Assembly: GCA_900696645.1 (NCBI GenBank) | Contig: CAADGV010000042.1 | Location: 62,001 to 126,000, forward strand | DNA length: 64,000 nt | DNA from: an uncultured Chlorobiota bacterium | GTDB lineage: Bacteria; Bacteroidota; Ignavibacteria; UBA10030; UBA6906 | Direction of reading: 5' to 3' | In this document: piece by piece, positions 24,907 to 31,800 of the stretch | Layout of the letters: every line of letters starts with the position of its first letter | How positions within the stretch are numbered: position 1 is the first letter of the stretch | The notes under the pieces: generated by a model | What the model saw: only the letters and a program-made list of their open reading frames with translations | Told to the model about the DNA's origin: nothing | The model's database searches: none | Program-made: the position numbers and the translations under genes

Positions 24907-25088
24907 CCGGTGACGATGAGATGCTCATTCCAGACTGTGATCCGTACATACTCCTTGTGCACCGGCTGAGTGACGGCGATATGTGCAAACAAGCAGCGAT
25001 CTGGGAAATGCCGGAAGAAGATGTGCAGATGGCGCTGTATCTCAGGCGTGTGGATCGGTTGAATGAGGAGTGGGCGATGGTGACGTAA
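24439..25088 (+). other. Predicted -1 programmed frameshift product (gpGT-like tail chaperone)
   Basis: Slippery heptamer T TTT TTT at 24801-24807 in zero frame (GAT TTT TTT TCC). Slipping back one base continues as TTC CAG GGC and stays open for 93 more codons to TAA at 25086-25088, giving a 216-residue fusion. The extension contains PDCDPYILLVHRLSDGDMCKQAAIWEMPEEDVQMALYLRR (quoted in part here as coding-like, charged and helical). Chaperone frameshifting just before the tape measure gene is conserved in long-tailed phages such as lambda. The site and length here are read from sequence; efficiency is unknown. Confidence 0.65.
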
Positions 25089-25248
25089 TGTTCCATATTT
25101 CGATGAAGCGAACAACCATGCACACAATGCCGAGCACCATAGCGAGAGCGAGGAAGAATGTCGCAACAATGAATGAGAAGGCAGCCGCAGCGGCGCTGCA
25201 CATTGCGAGCACCACAGCCCAAGCAAGAATATAGTTTGAAAGTTTCAT
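25042..25248 (-). CDS. Candidate small two-helix membrane protein on the opposite strand of the phage block
   Basis: A 68-residue frame starting MKLSNYILAWAVVLAM with two hydrophobic segments (about 6-24 and 27-47) and a polar tail (SPSPTPHSTDPHA). Its composition is that of a real membrane protein, and the facing plus-strand frames are short. There is no evident ribosome site, its ATG overlaps the tape measure ATG in the opposite direction, and it ends inside the gpGT extension. Could be a lysogenic-conversion (moron) gene such as a superinfection-exclusion protein, or chance. Confidence 0.35.
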   Translation of the reverse strand: MKLSNYILAWAVVLAMCSAAAAAFSFIVATFFLALAMVLGIVCMVVRFIEIWNITSPSPTPHSTDPHA

Positions 25249-25468
25249 GGCACAGACACTGACATTCACCATCAAATTCAACGTTGACCCGCCCAACGTA
25301 CAGCAGACATTGGATGCCGTCAATACCAGTCTGAAGAATGTCGGCGTTTCTGTTACCAATGTAGCGGAAACCGCCCCGAAAGTCAATGCGCTGGACGACT
25401 CGTTCACGAAGATAGGACTGCGCCTTCAGGGGATGCAGAATGGGTTCTCTTGGCCCCGTCTACGCTAA
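25247..25468 (+). pseudogene. Phage tape measure protein, N-terminal stub
   Basis: Starts MAQTLTFTIKFNVDPPNVQQTLDAVNTSLKNVG (first part quoted only in outline), the usual amphipathic beginning of tail tape measure proteins, and keeps family character to LRLQGMQNGF. It then ends after 73 codons, whereas tape measure proteins run to hundreds or over a thousand residues. The sequence after about 25447 is chromosomal in character, so the rest of the phage has been deleted here. Confidence 0.55.
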
Positions 25469-25657
25469 ATGGCACAAATTTCTGAAGTCTTTTGGTCGGT
25501 TACAATAATTGGAACTATAGGTTTGGAAGCACATATCGGCATTGGTTTTGCGAATGTGAGAATCTTCGAAATTTGCAAAAATTCCTTGCATTCTTTTGCT
25601 GAATTCGTATATTTCTCCCATTGAAAGTTAGGTAGATCATCTAAACATTTTATTTTA
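25469..25657. other. AT-rich junction region between phage remnant and DHS-like gene
   Basis: Visibly AT-richer than both sides. An ATG-started frame of 51 codons (25469-25624) begins right after the tape measure stub stop but has no ribosome site and no recognisable motif. No att-type direct repeat with the left edge was found by eye. Confidence 0.4.
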
Positions 25658-26767
25658 ATGAAATCTGGTAAGAGCAAGTTCCTGAGTGGAAAGAAAATCG
25701 TTCCCGCTCCCATTCCGAAAAACGTTCGGGTGGATGAACTTGTCGATACCTATTTTCAAGCGTACAATGCAGGCAGGCTTCGGGAAGCGTGCAATCTCTT
25801 CACCAAAAAAATGCTCGAACCCGACGTTACAATTGGAATGAGCTTGACCGGCGCGCTGACCCCGGCAGGTTTAGGCGGTTCCTGTATTGTTCCCCTTATC
25901 AGGGCGGGATTTGTTGATTGGATTGTGAGCACTGGGGCAAACCTCTACCATGACACGCATTTTGCAATAGGAAAGAGCCTGCATCGCGGCAATCCGTTCA
26001 TTGATGATAGAATATTGAGAAAAGAAGGCGTTGTCCGGATTTACGATATTCTTTTTGATTATGACGTTTTGCTGAGCACGGATGAGTTCTTCAGGAAAAT
26101 CATCAGGTATCAGGAATTTCAAAAGGAAATGGGCACGGCAGAACTTCACTACAGGCTCGGTCGGTACATTGCAGAACGTGAGAAGATCCTGGGGATCAAG
26201 CACGCGAGCGTATTGGCAACGGCGTATCGGTGCGGAGTTCCGGTGTACACATCATCTCCCGGCGATAGCTCAATCGGGATGAATATTGCCGAAATTGAAT
26301 TGTCCGGCAAAGCAACGCGCATCGATCCTCTTCTTGACGTGAACGAAACAGCAGCCATTGTTCTCGATGCAAAACGAAAGGGTGGCAAAAGCGGCGTACT
26401 GATTTTCGGGGGAGGATCGCCAAAGAATTTCATTCTACAAACCGAGCCACAGATTCAGGAAGTTCTGAAAATCAACGAAAAAGGGCACGATTTCTTCCTG
26501 CAAGTTACCGATGCGCGGCCTGATACCGGCGGCCTTTCGGGGGCAACACCATCGGAAGCCGTAAGCTGGGGAAAAGTCGACCCCGATAGATTGCCTGATA
26601 CTGTTGTTGCATACGTCGATTCCACGATTGCGATGCCAATTATGACATCGTATGCCCTTGCAAAGCGAAAGCCCCGCAAGTTACGACGTCTCTATGAAAG
26701 ACGGACGGAATTGGTGGACAGCTTGCGCAAAGAGTATTTCAAGATGTTGCGAAGAACAAAGAAATAA
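25658..26767 (+). CDS. Deoxyhypusine synthase-like protein
   Basis: A 369-residue homologue of eukaryotic and archaeal deoxyhypusine synthase, which moves an aminobutyl group from spermidine to a lysine of eIF5A. NAD-binding and active-site elements are present: [65 protein letters not shown], with the catalytic lysine at 306. Bacteria lack eIF5A, so the acceptor here must differ; homospermidine synthase-type polyamine chemistry is the known alternative. No clear Shine-Dalgarno. First chromosomal gene after the phage remnant. Confidence 0.9.
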   Translation: MKSGKSKFLSGKKIVPAPIPKNVRVDELVDTYFQAYNAGRLREACNLFTKKMLEPDVTIGMSLTGALTPAGLGGSCIVPLIRAGFVDWIVSTGANLYHDTHFAIGKSLHRGNPFIDDRILRKEGVVRIYDILFDYDVLLSTDEFFRKIIRYQEFQKEMGTAELHYRLGRYIAEREKILGIKHASVLATAYRCGVPVYTSSPGDSSIGMNIAEIELSGKATRIDPLLDVNETAAIVLDAKRKGGKSGVLIFGGGSPKNFILQTEPQIQEVLKINEKGHDFFLQVTDARPDTGGLSGATPSEAVSWGKVDPDRLPDTVVAYVDSTIAMPIMTSYALAKRKPRKLRRLYERRTELVDSLRKEYFKMLRRTKK

Positions 26768-26823
26768 ACCAACTGCGAAGCACATAGGCTTCGCGATTCA
26801 TAACCAACAAACAGGAGGCATAG

Positions 26824-27027
26824 ATGAGCAGACTGCAGGAATTGCGGGACCTCGTGGACAGTTTCGAGAAGGACTTTGTCAAGTTCTACGACAAAGGTAA
26901 CAAATCGGCCGGAACGAGGGTCCGGAAGCAAATGAACGAATTGAAGAAAAAGGCGCAGGAAATCCGCAAAGAGGTGCAGGATATCAAGGCGCAGGCTAAG
27001 ACGGAAGAAACAAGCCCCGCATCCTGA
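26824..27027 (+). CDS. Histone H1-like protein (Hc1 family)
   Basis: A 67-residue basic helical protein: LQELRDLVDSFEKDFVKFYDKGNKSAGTRVRKQMNEL (outline), then KKKAQEIRKEVQDIKAQAK. This is the short Hc1-like family common in Bacteroidota and Chlorobiota, thought to bind DNA and compact the nucleoid. AGGAGG lies 5 nt before the ATG. It is followed by a terminator shared with rpsU. Confidence 0.88.
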   Translation: MSRLQELRDLVDSFEKDFVKFYDKGNKSAGTRVRKQMNELKKKAQEIRKEVQDIKAQAKTEETSPAS

Positions 27028-27113
27028 CGCCACTGCGAAAGTACCGGAGAACCGACGCTTTTTAGACCGAGGTGGGATAGTCGAAAAGAGGGGAGTTCTC
27101 TGTTCGTTAACAC

Positions 27114-27137
27114 AAAACCCGCCGATAAGCGGGTTTT
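27114..27137. terminator. Bidirectional intrinsic terminator between Hc1 and rpsU
   Basis: Perfect 9-bp stem AAAACCCGC/GCGGGTTTT with a 6-nt loop. It has T-runs for both directions, between convergent genes. Confidence 0.85.
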
Positions 27138-27142
27138 GTTGT

Positions 27143-27337
27143 TTACACTTGCTCAGCGATCGTACGCTGTGCACGTCGTATGGCTTTTACCTTCTTCATT
27201 CTCTTCTTAACGGAGGGTTTGGTAAAGTAGGCTCTTTTCTTGAACTCCTTGAGCACGCCCGAGCGTTCGTACTTCTTCTTGAAGCGCTTTAATGCGCGGT
27301 CAATCGGTTCATTCTCAGTTACTGCAATGCCGACCAA
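27143..27337 (-). CDS. rpsU: 30S ribosomal protein S21
   Basis: A 64-residue ribosomal protein S21: TENEPIDRALKRFKKKYERSGVLKEFKKRAYFTKPSVKKR (outline). Start is TTG at 27337, because AAGGAGG lies 8 nt upstream and family members begin MVGI. The GTG at 27346 overlaps the ribosome site itself. Preceded on the same strand by a zinc-ribbon protein 39 bp away. Confidence 0.95.
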   Translation of the reverse strand: MVGIAVTENEPIDRALKRFKKKYERSGVLKEFKKRAYFTKPSVKKRMKKVKAIRRAQRTIAEQV

Positions 27338-27376
27338 ATCAATCACCTCCTTCGAAGTTTGTTATGTACTTGTAAC

Positions 27377-27769
27377 TTAATCCTGACTGTCAAATCCATT
27401 TGTGAGGTTTTCGAGTAACCTCCGCTCGCCCAATCGCTGGAACGAGACAACGATAGCCGAACCGCCACCCGATGTTTTTTCCTTGGAAATCACCTTTCCG
27501 AAATCATCCCACTCCGTGTGGAAAATTGCCTGTCCCACGGTATAGGTATTGCTGGGGTTGTAGTCCGAGCAATCAGCCCTTTCCGGCTTCTTTTTAGCGG
27601 CTTCCTCGCCCTTTTTAAGCTCATTCAGATCAACCAGCATGGCGTGCCGGCAACGGACACACCTGTACCACGTTCTGTCGGGTTGATCCTCGACTGCTCC
27701 GACAAGCTCCATTTTTGTGACGCGCTCGCAATGAGCACAGAAATGGGAAATGCTCTTTCCCCGTGCCAT
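27377..27769 (-). CDS. Zinc-ribbon protein with CarD/Tudor-like C-terminal domain
   Basis: A 130-residue protein. The N terminus has CAHC at 11-14 and CVRC near 37-40, a classic zinc ribbon. The C terminus reads YTVGQAIFHTEWDDFGKVISKE...IVVSFQRLGERRLLENL, which matches the small SH3/Tudor fold found at the end of UvrD/PcrA and in CarD, where it contacts RNA polymerase. A role at the transcription machinery is inference. It is the first gene of the transcript that includes rpsU and has a readable sigma70-type promoter. Confidence 0.7.
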   Translation of the reverse strand: MARGKSISHFCAHCERVTKMELVGAVEDQPDRTWYRCVRCRHAMLVDLNELKKGEEAAKKKPERADCSDYNPSNTYTVGQAIFHTEWDDFGKVISKEKTSGGGSAIVVSFQRLGERRLLENLTNGFDSQD

Positions 27770-27865
27770 GGTGCCTCCTCAATCGTACTGAAAACGAAAC
27801 TGAAGTCTCTAGTTTCTGCGCCGGGAAAAACTCGGATAGGCAGGCTTTGCGACGAATTCAAGTAC

Positions 27866-27894
27866 AATTTACCTGATTTCAAGGTTGAAGTCAA
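27866..27894 (-). promoter_or_regulatory. Promoter of the zinc-ribbon/rpsU transcript
   Basis: Minus strand: -35 TTGACT (27889-27894), 17-bp spacer, -10 TAAATT (27866-27871). It leaves a leader of about 90 nt before the ATG at 27769. Confidence 0.65.
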
Positions 27895-27974
27895 GACAAC
27901 CGGAAATTCGTGTTTCAGGGTAGTATAAGACCTTTCTTTTGGCGTTCTCTGCACTTTTTCGTACCTTCTTCCCA

Positions 27975-28400
27975 ATGAAAGAAGTCGCTGTTGGAATTAT
28001 TATGAAGAACGGGTTCGTGCTCGCATGTCAGCGCAAGCAGAATGCGAAGTACGGCCTGAAGTGGGAATTCCCCGGAGGAAAACTCGAGCCCGGCGAGACC
28101 CCTGAACATGCCCTCAAACGGGAACTGCTTGAGGAGCTTGCTATTGATGTTTCAATTGATGCGGAATTTCACAGACAGGAATGGATCTACACCGAAGGCA
28201 CAGACAACCCGCAGCGCGACGGATCCTTTCGGGTGTTCTATTTTTTGATTCGAACATTTTCCGGCGAGCCTGAGAACAAAGCCTTTGAACAAATTGCCTG
28301 GAAACATCCGCACGAATTGCTGACAATGGACATTCTGGAGGGAAACCGCGAGGCCGTCGAACGTCTTGTGAAGTATGCGGAAGAACAACAAACAGCGTAG
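27975..28400 (+). CDS. mutT: MutT-type NUDIX hydrolase
   Basis: A 141-residue NUDIX protein with the box GGKLEPGETPEHALKRELLEEL (read in parts GGKLEPGE and RELLEEL). MutT removes 8-oxo-dGTP from the nucleotide pool. Start at 27975 (MKEVAVGIIM), the standard beginning; the 12 codons before it are not conserved in type. Overlaps mutY by 26 bp. The QEWIY and FYFLIRTF strands and the length fit MutT/CTP pyrophosphohydrolase members. Its association with two 8-oxoguanine glycosylases makes MutT the likely function. Confidence 0.88.
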   Translation: MKEVAVGIIMKNGFVLACQRKQNAKYGLKWEFPGGKLEPGETPEHALKRELLEELAIDVSIDAEFHRQEWIYTEGTDNPQRDGSFRVFYFLIRTFSGEPENKAFEQIAWKHPHELLTMDILEGNREAVERLVKYAEEQQTA

Positions 28401-29295
28401 CATTGTCAAATCCCTTCTCGCGTGGTACAAACGTCACGGCAGAACCTTCCCTTGGCGCGGCATCTCCAACCCGTACCGCATTCTCGTCTCTGAAATCATG
28501 CTGCAACAAACTCAGGCAAGCCGTGTTCTGGATAAGTACCCGGTATTCCTCAAACGTTTTCCCTCGCTCCGTTCGCTTGCAACTGCCACACAGCGTGATG
28601 TCGTCATCGCATGGAAAGGCATGGGATATAACAACCGCGCTGTGCGGCTGCACCGACTTGCCCGGATAGTCTTGAGCAAGTACGGGGGAAGGATTCCGGC
28701 AGACTACGATTCGCTGATTGCCTTGCCCGGTATCGGACGGTACACCGCAAATGCAATCCTCTCTTCTGCTTTCGGTCAACGTTGCGCAATTGTTGACGTG
28801 AATGTGCAACGGGTTCTTTCGAGAATGTTTTGGAAATTGGACTCACCGCGTGAGATGCGGGCCGCCAAAGAAATCTGGCAGCTCGCCGAAAGACTTCTCC
28901 CTCGCAACAATGTCTATGATTGGAATCAAGCGTTGATGGATTTTGGCGCAACTGTGTGTACGTCGCGAAAGCCGGACTGTAACAAGTGTCCTGTCGCGCA
29001 AGCATGTACGTCAAAGAAGTTCATGAGCAGAACAATTGTCCTCAAACGCAAATCCGAGAAGAAGATTGACGGAATACCGAACCGCCTGCATCGGGGCAAC
29101 GTTGTCCGGCATTTGCGAAACCTGAAAAGCAGTCGAACCATCCGCGCCGATATTCTCGGAAAGAGAATCCTCCGCAATTTCTCACAACGAAACGAGAAGA
29201 GGTTTGCCGCCCTTCTGCTCGGGTTGGAGAAAGATGGCTTGATTCAATTGAGAGGAAACGGCACTCTCACTTCACGTAGAGTTTCTCTTGCATAG
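28375..29295 (+). CDS. mutY: A/G-specific adenine DNA glycosylase
   Basis: Removes adenine mispaired with 8-oxoguanine. The 306-residue protein has E40 (SEIMLQQTQ), HhH motif LPGIGRYTA (118-126), catalytic D141 (VDVNVQRVLSR) and the four [4Fe-4S] cysteines C195, C202, C205, C211 in the canonical 6-2-5 spacing. Usual MutY proteins carry a C-terminal NUDIX-like 8-oxoG reader (to about 350 residues). Here the tail is shorter and helical (NVVRHLRNLKSS...AALLLGLEKDGLIQL), more like a winged helix. It overlaps mutT by 26 bp and the next glycosylase by 8 bp. Confidence 0.93.
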   Translation: MRKNNKQRSIVKSLLAWYKRHGRTFPWRGISNPYRILVSEIMLQQTQASRVLDKYPVFLKRFPSLRSLATATQRDVVIAWKGMGYNNRAVRLHRLARIVLSKYGGRIPADYDSLIALPGIGRYTANAILSSAFGQRCAIVDVNVQRVLSRMFWKLDSPREMRAAKEIWQLAERLLPRNNVYDWNQALMDFGATVCTSRKPDCNKCPVAQACTSKKFMSRTIVLKRKSEKKIDGIPNRLHRGNVVRHLRNLKSSRTIRADILGKRILRNFSQRNEKRFAALLLGLEKDGLIQLRGNGTLTSRRVSLA

Positions 29296-29929
29296 AAAAC
29301 CGAAATCGTACACCGGCATTCACAATCTCAGAATGCAGTACGCGCAACACAGAGAGGCAATCCGTCAACGGCTGAATGACTTTGCATCCGTCAAGCCCAA
29401 CGAGTATTTCTATGAACTGGTGTACTGTCTGCTCACGCCGCAATCGAGCGCAGTAAATGCCGGAAAGGCTGTCGAAGCTTTGAGAGCAGGTGGCTTTCCG
29501 GAAAAGGACATCGATGTTGCTGCAATTCTGTTTCGCAAGCAACATTACATCCGCTTTCATAACACGAAAGCGAGGCGCTTGAAGGAACTGCACTCAATGC
29601 GGGAGGAAGTTCTCGTAACTCTCTCGAACGGCATGCCCGCCGTCGAACTTCGGAAATGGTTGACAAAAAAGGTCAAGGGACTCGGCTGGAAGGAGGCTTC
29701 CCACTTTTTGCGCAACATCGGTCACCGCAATCTGGCAATTCTCGACAGGCATATTCTGAAGAACCTTACGAAACACCATGTCATCCGTTCGGTGCCCGCA
29801 ACTCTCACCGCAAAACGTTATCTTGATATAGAAAGAAAGTTCAAGGCATTCGCCGATACTATAAACATATCGATGGATGAGTTGGACTTGTTGTTTTGGA
29901 GCAATGAAACGGGACAAATGTTGAAGTAA
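29288..29929 (+). CDS. ogg: 8-oxoguanine DNA glycosylase/lyase, Ogg2 family
   Basis: A 213-residue bifunctional glycosylase of the Ogg2 type, best known from archaea. GLGWKEASHFLRNIG carries the lyase lysine K135 and ILDRHILKNL carries D153; the early LLTPQSSAVNA helix is also typical. It excises 8-oxoguanine opposite C and nicks the strand. Starts with TTG overlapping the mutY stop. With mutT and mutY it completes a three-step guanine-oxidation defence in one transcript. ATG at 29333 is the alternative start. Confidence 0.88.
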   Translation: MHRKPKSYTGIHNLRMQYAQHREAIRQRLNDFASVKPNEYFYELVYCLLTPQSSAVNAGKAVEALRAGGFPEKDIDVAAILFRKQHYIRFHNTKARRLKELHSMREEVLVTLSNGMPAVELRKWLTKKVKGLGWKEASHFLRNIGHRNLAILDRHILKNLTKHHVIRSVPATLTAKRYLDIERKFKAFADTINISMDELDLLFWSNETGQMLK

Positions 29930-29966
29930 CGAGTTTCTGTTTCGTGGCACAACTTGAGGAATGTTC

Positions 29967-31121
29967 ATGAAATACACCGTAATCGGCGCCGGCATGATGG
30001 GAAGCGCCGCAGCATACGATCTTGCAAAAAGAAATCCCGGCGATGAAATCGTTCTGGCCGATATCAACATCCAACAGACGCGCTCGGCCGCAACGGCAAT
30101 CGGCGGCAATGTAACCCCTGTTCGGATTGACGTGAACAACACACGCGAGGTCATTAAACTAATTGAGGGAAGCGGAGCCGTTATCAGCGCCGTTACCTAC
30201 TCCGTCAACTACCAGATGACAAAGGCCGCAATCGAGGCGGGGGTTCCGATGTGTGACCTCGGAGGCAACAACGACGTTGTCGAGCGGCAACTGAGTCTTG
30301 ATGAGGCGGCAAAAGAGAAGGGCATTACCATTGTCCCCAACTGCGGGCTCGCGCCCGGGCTGATCAACATTCTTGCAATGGAAGGGACGAAGGAATTTGA
30401 ACAACTCGATTCCATTCACCTCCGTGTAGGCGGGCTCCCGCAACATCCCCGCCCCCCCCTTTATTACCAAATCGTCTTTTCGGTCGAGGGTCTCATCAAC
30501 GAATATGCTGAAAAAGCGACTGTCATCAGGGATGGAAAAACAGAACTCATCGATCCGATGTCCGGCTTGGAAGATATTGAGTTCCCCGAACCGTTCGGCA
30601 CGCTGGAAGCCTTCAACACCTCCGGCGGACTTTCGACGCTGACGCAACTGCTTGACGGAAAAGTCAACAATCTCGACTATAAGACAATCCGATACAAAGG
30701 GCATTGCGAGAAATTCAAGACGTTGCTCGACCTCGGCTTTGCAACGTCGGAGCCGATGATGGTGGGCGGAAGCGTCAAAACAAACAGGGAGTTCTTCGCC
30801 GATCTCTTGCGCAAGAAACTTGACTACGGCGACAAGGACGTCGTGCTGGCCCGTGCAACGATCTCAGGCCGGACGGCCACGGCGGCGAAAACGCTTGTGT
30901 ATGAGTTCGTGGATTATTATGATGATGCAGGAAAGATGACCGCGATGATGCGGACGACGGCGTTCCCGACATCCATCGTCGCGCAAATGCTTGCGCACGG
31001 AATCATCACCGAGCGCGGTGTACGCGTGCCGGAAGTATGCGTGCCGGGCAAAATCATGATCGATGAGCTTGGCAAACGGAACATCAAAATCACAAAGAAG
31101 GTCACGGAGGTGTGGAACTGA
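29967..31121 (+). CDS. Saccharopine dehydrogenase-family oxidoreductase (lysine 6-dehydrogenase-like)
   Basis: A 384-residue NAD(P)-dependent enzyme. N-terminal Rossmann fold MKYTVIGAGMMGSAAAYDLA; middle NCGLAPGLINILA and LRVGGLPQHP typical of lysine 6-dehydrogenase/saccharopine reductase relatives; the C terminus closes the NAD domain. The likely reaction is oxidative deamination of lysine or a related amino acid. GAGGA sits 6 nt before the second ATG (29967), so the first ATG at 29961 is less likely. The stop overlaps a 49-codon frame by TGATG. Confidence 0.85.
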   Translation: MKYTVIGAGMMGSAAAYDLAKRNPGDEIVLADINIQQTRSAATAIGGNVTPVRIDVNNTREVIKLIEGSGAVISAVTYSVNYQMTKAAIEAGVPMCDLGGNNDVVERQLSLDEAAKEKGITIVPNCGLAPGLINILAMEGTKEFEQLDSIHLRVGGLPQHPRPPLYYQIVFSVEGLINEYAEKATVIRDGKTELIDPMSGLEDIEFPEPFGTLEAFNTSGGLSTLTQLLDGKVNNLDYKTIRYKGHCEKFKTLLDLGFATSEPMMVGGSVKTNREFFADLLRKKLDYGDKDVVLARATISGRTATAAKTLVYEFVDYYDDAGKMTAMMRTTAFPTSIVAQMLAHGIITERGVRVPEVCVPGKIMIDELGKRNIKITKKVTEVWN

Positions 31122-31270
31122 TGATGTACCCTCTCTCGGTTCAGATAACTACGCGCGACTCGGTTGCGCAGCGTGAGGTACAACAGAGCTATGTGCTTCA
31201 AACAAACAGGCCGCGCTGGGAATTGTTCAAGATATTTGTCCGGGCACTGTTCAGTCTGAAGTTCCGATAA
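31121..31270 (+). CDS. Small hypothetical protein, translationally coupled
   Basis: A 49-residue basic frame (MMYPLSVQITTRDSVAQ ... RWELFKIFVRALFSLKFR) whose ATG shares a base with the preceding stop. GGAGG lies 10-13 nt upstream. It fills most of the gap before yajQ. The C-terminal half is an amphipathic helix rich in Arg/Lys and Phe. No family recognised; it could be chance, but coupling and composition favour a real gene. Confidence 0.45.
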   Translation: MMYPLSVQITTRDSVAQREVQQSYVLQTNRPRWELFKIFVRALFSLKFR

Positions 31271-31297
31271 ACCATTTCGACAACCGGGAATCATTGT

Positions 31298-31795
31298 ATG
31301 GCAGACACGTTTTCATTCGACATCGTTTCAGAAGTGAACATGCAGGAAGTGGACAACGCCCTGAATCAGGCGCGCAAGGAGATCATTCAACGGTACGACT
31401 TCAAAGATTCAAAAAGCTCCATCGAGTTGAATCAAAAGGACAAGTATCTCACGGTTATCTCTGACGACGATTTCAAGCTGAAAAGCGTTATCGACATTCT
31501 TCAGAACAAACTCATCAAACGCAGCGTGCCGGTGAAAGCGCTCGACTATGGAACTGTTGAGCCGGCGGCAGGCAGCACGGTCCGGCAGATTATCAAACTC
31601 CGCGTCGGGATCAACAAGGAAGATGCAAAGTTGATCGTCAAGATGATCAAGGATACCAAGCTCAAAGTCCAGGCGCAGATCATGGATGACCAGGTACGTG
31701 TAAGCGGCAAGAACAAGGATGACTTGCAGGCCGTGATGAAGATGATCCGGGAGGCCGAACTGAAGTTCGCCACGCAATTTACCAACTATCGATAG
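31298..31795 (+). CDS. yajQ: YajQ family nucleotide-binding protein
   Basis: A 165-residue UPF0234 protein: [62 protein letters not shown] (read in parts), ending FATQFTNYR. Family members have two ferredoxin-like folds; some bind cyclic di-GMP, others RNA or tRNA. Cytoplasmic. In line with the small protein and the amidase on the same strand. Confidence 0.95.
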   Translation: MADTFSFDIVSEVNMQEVDNALNQARKEIIQRYDFKDSKSSIELNQKDKYLTVISDDDFKLKSVIDILQNKLIKRSVPVKALDYGTVEPAAGSTVRQIIKLRVGINKEDAKLIVKMIKDTKLKVQAQIMDDQVRVSGKNKDDLQAVMKMIREAELKFATQFTNYR

Positions 31796-31800
31796 GGCGG

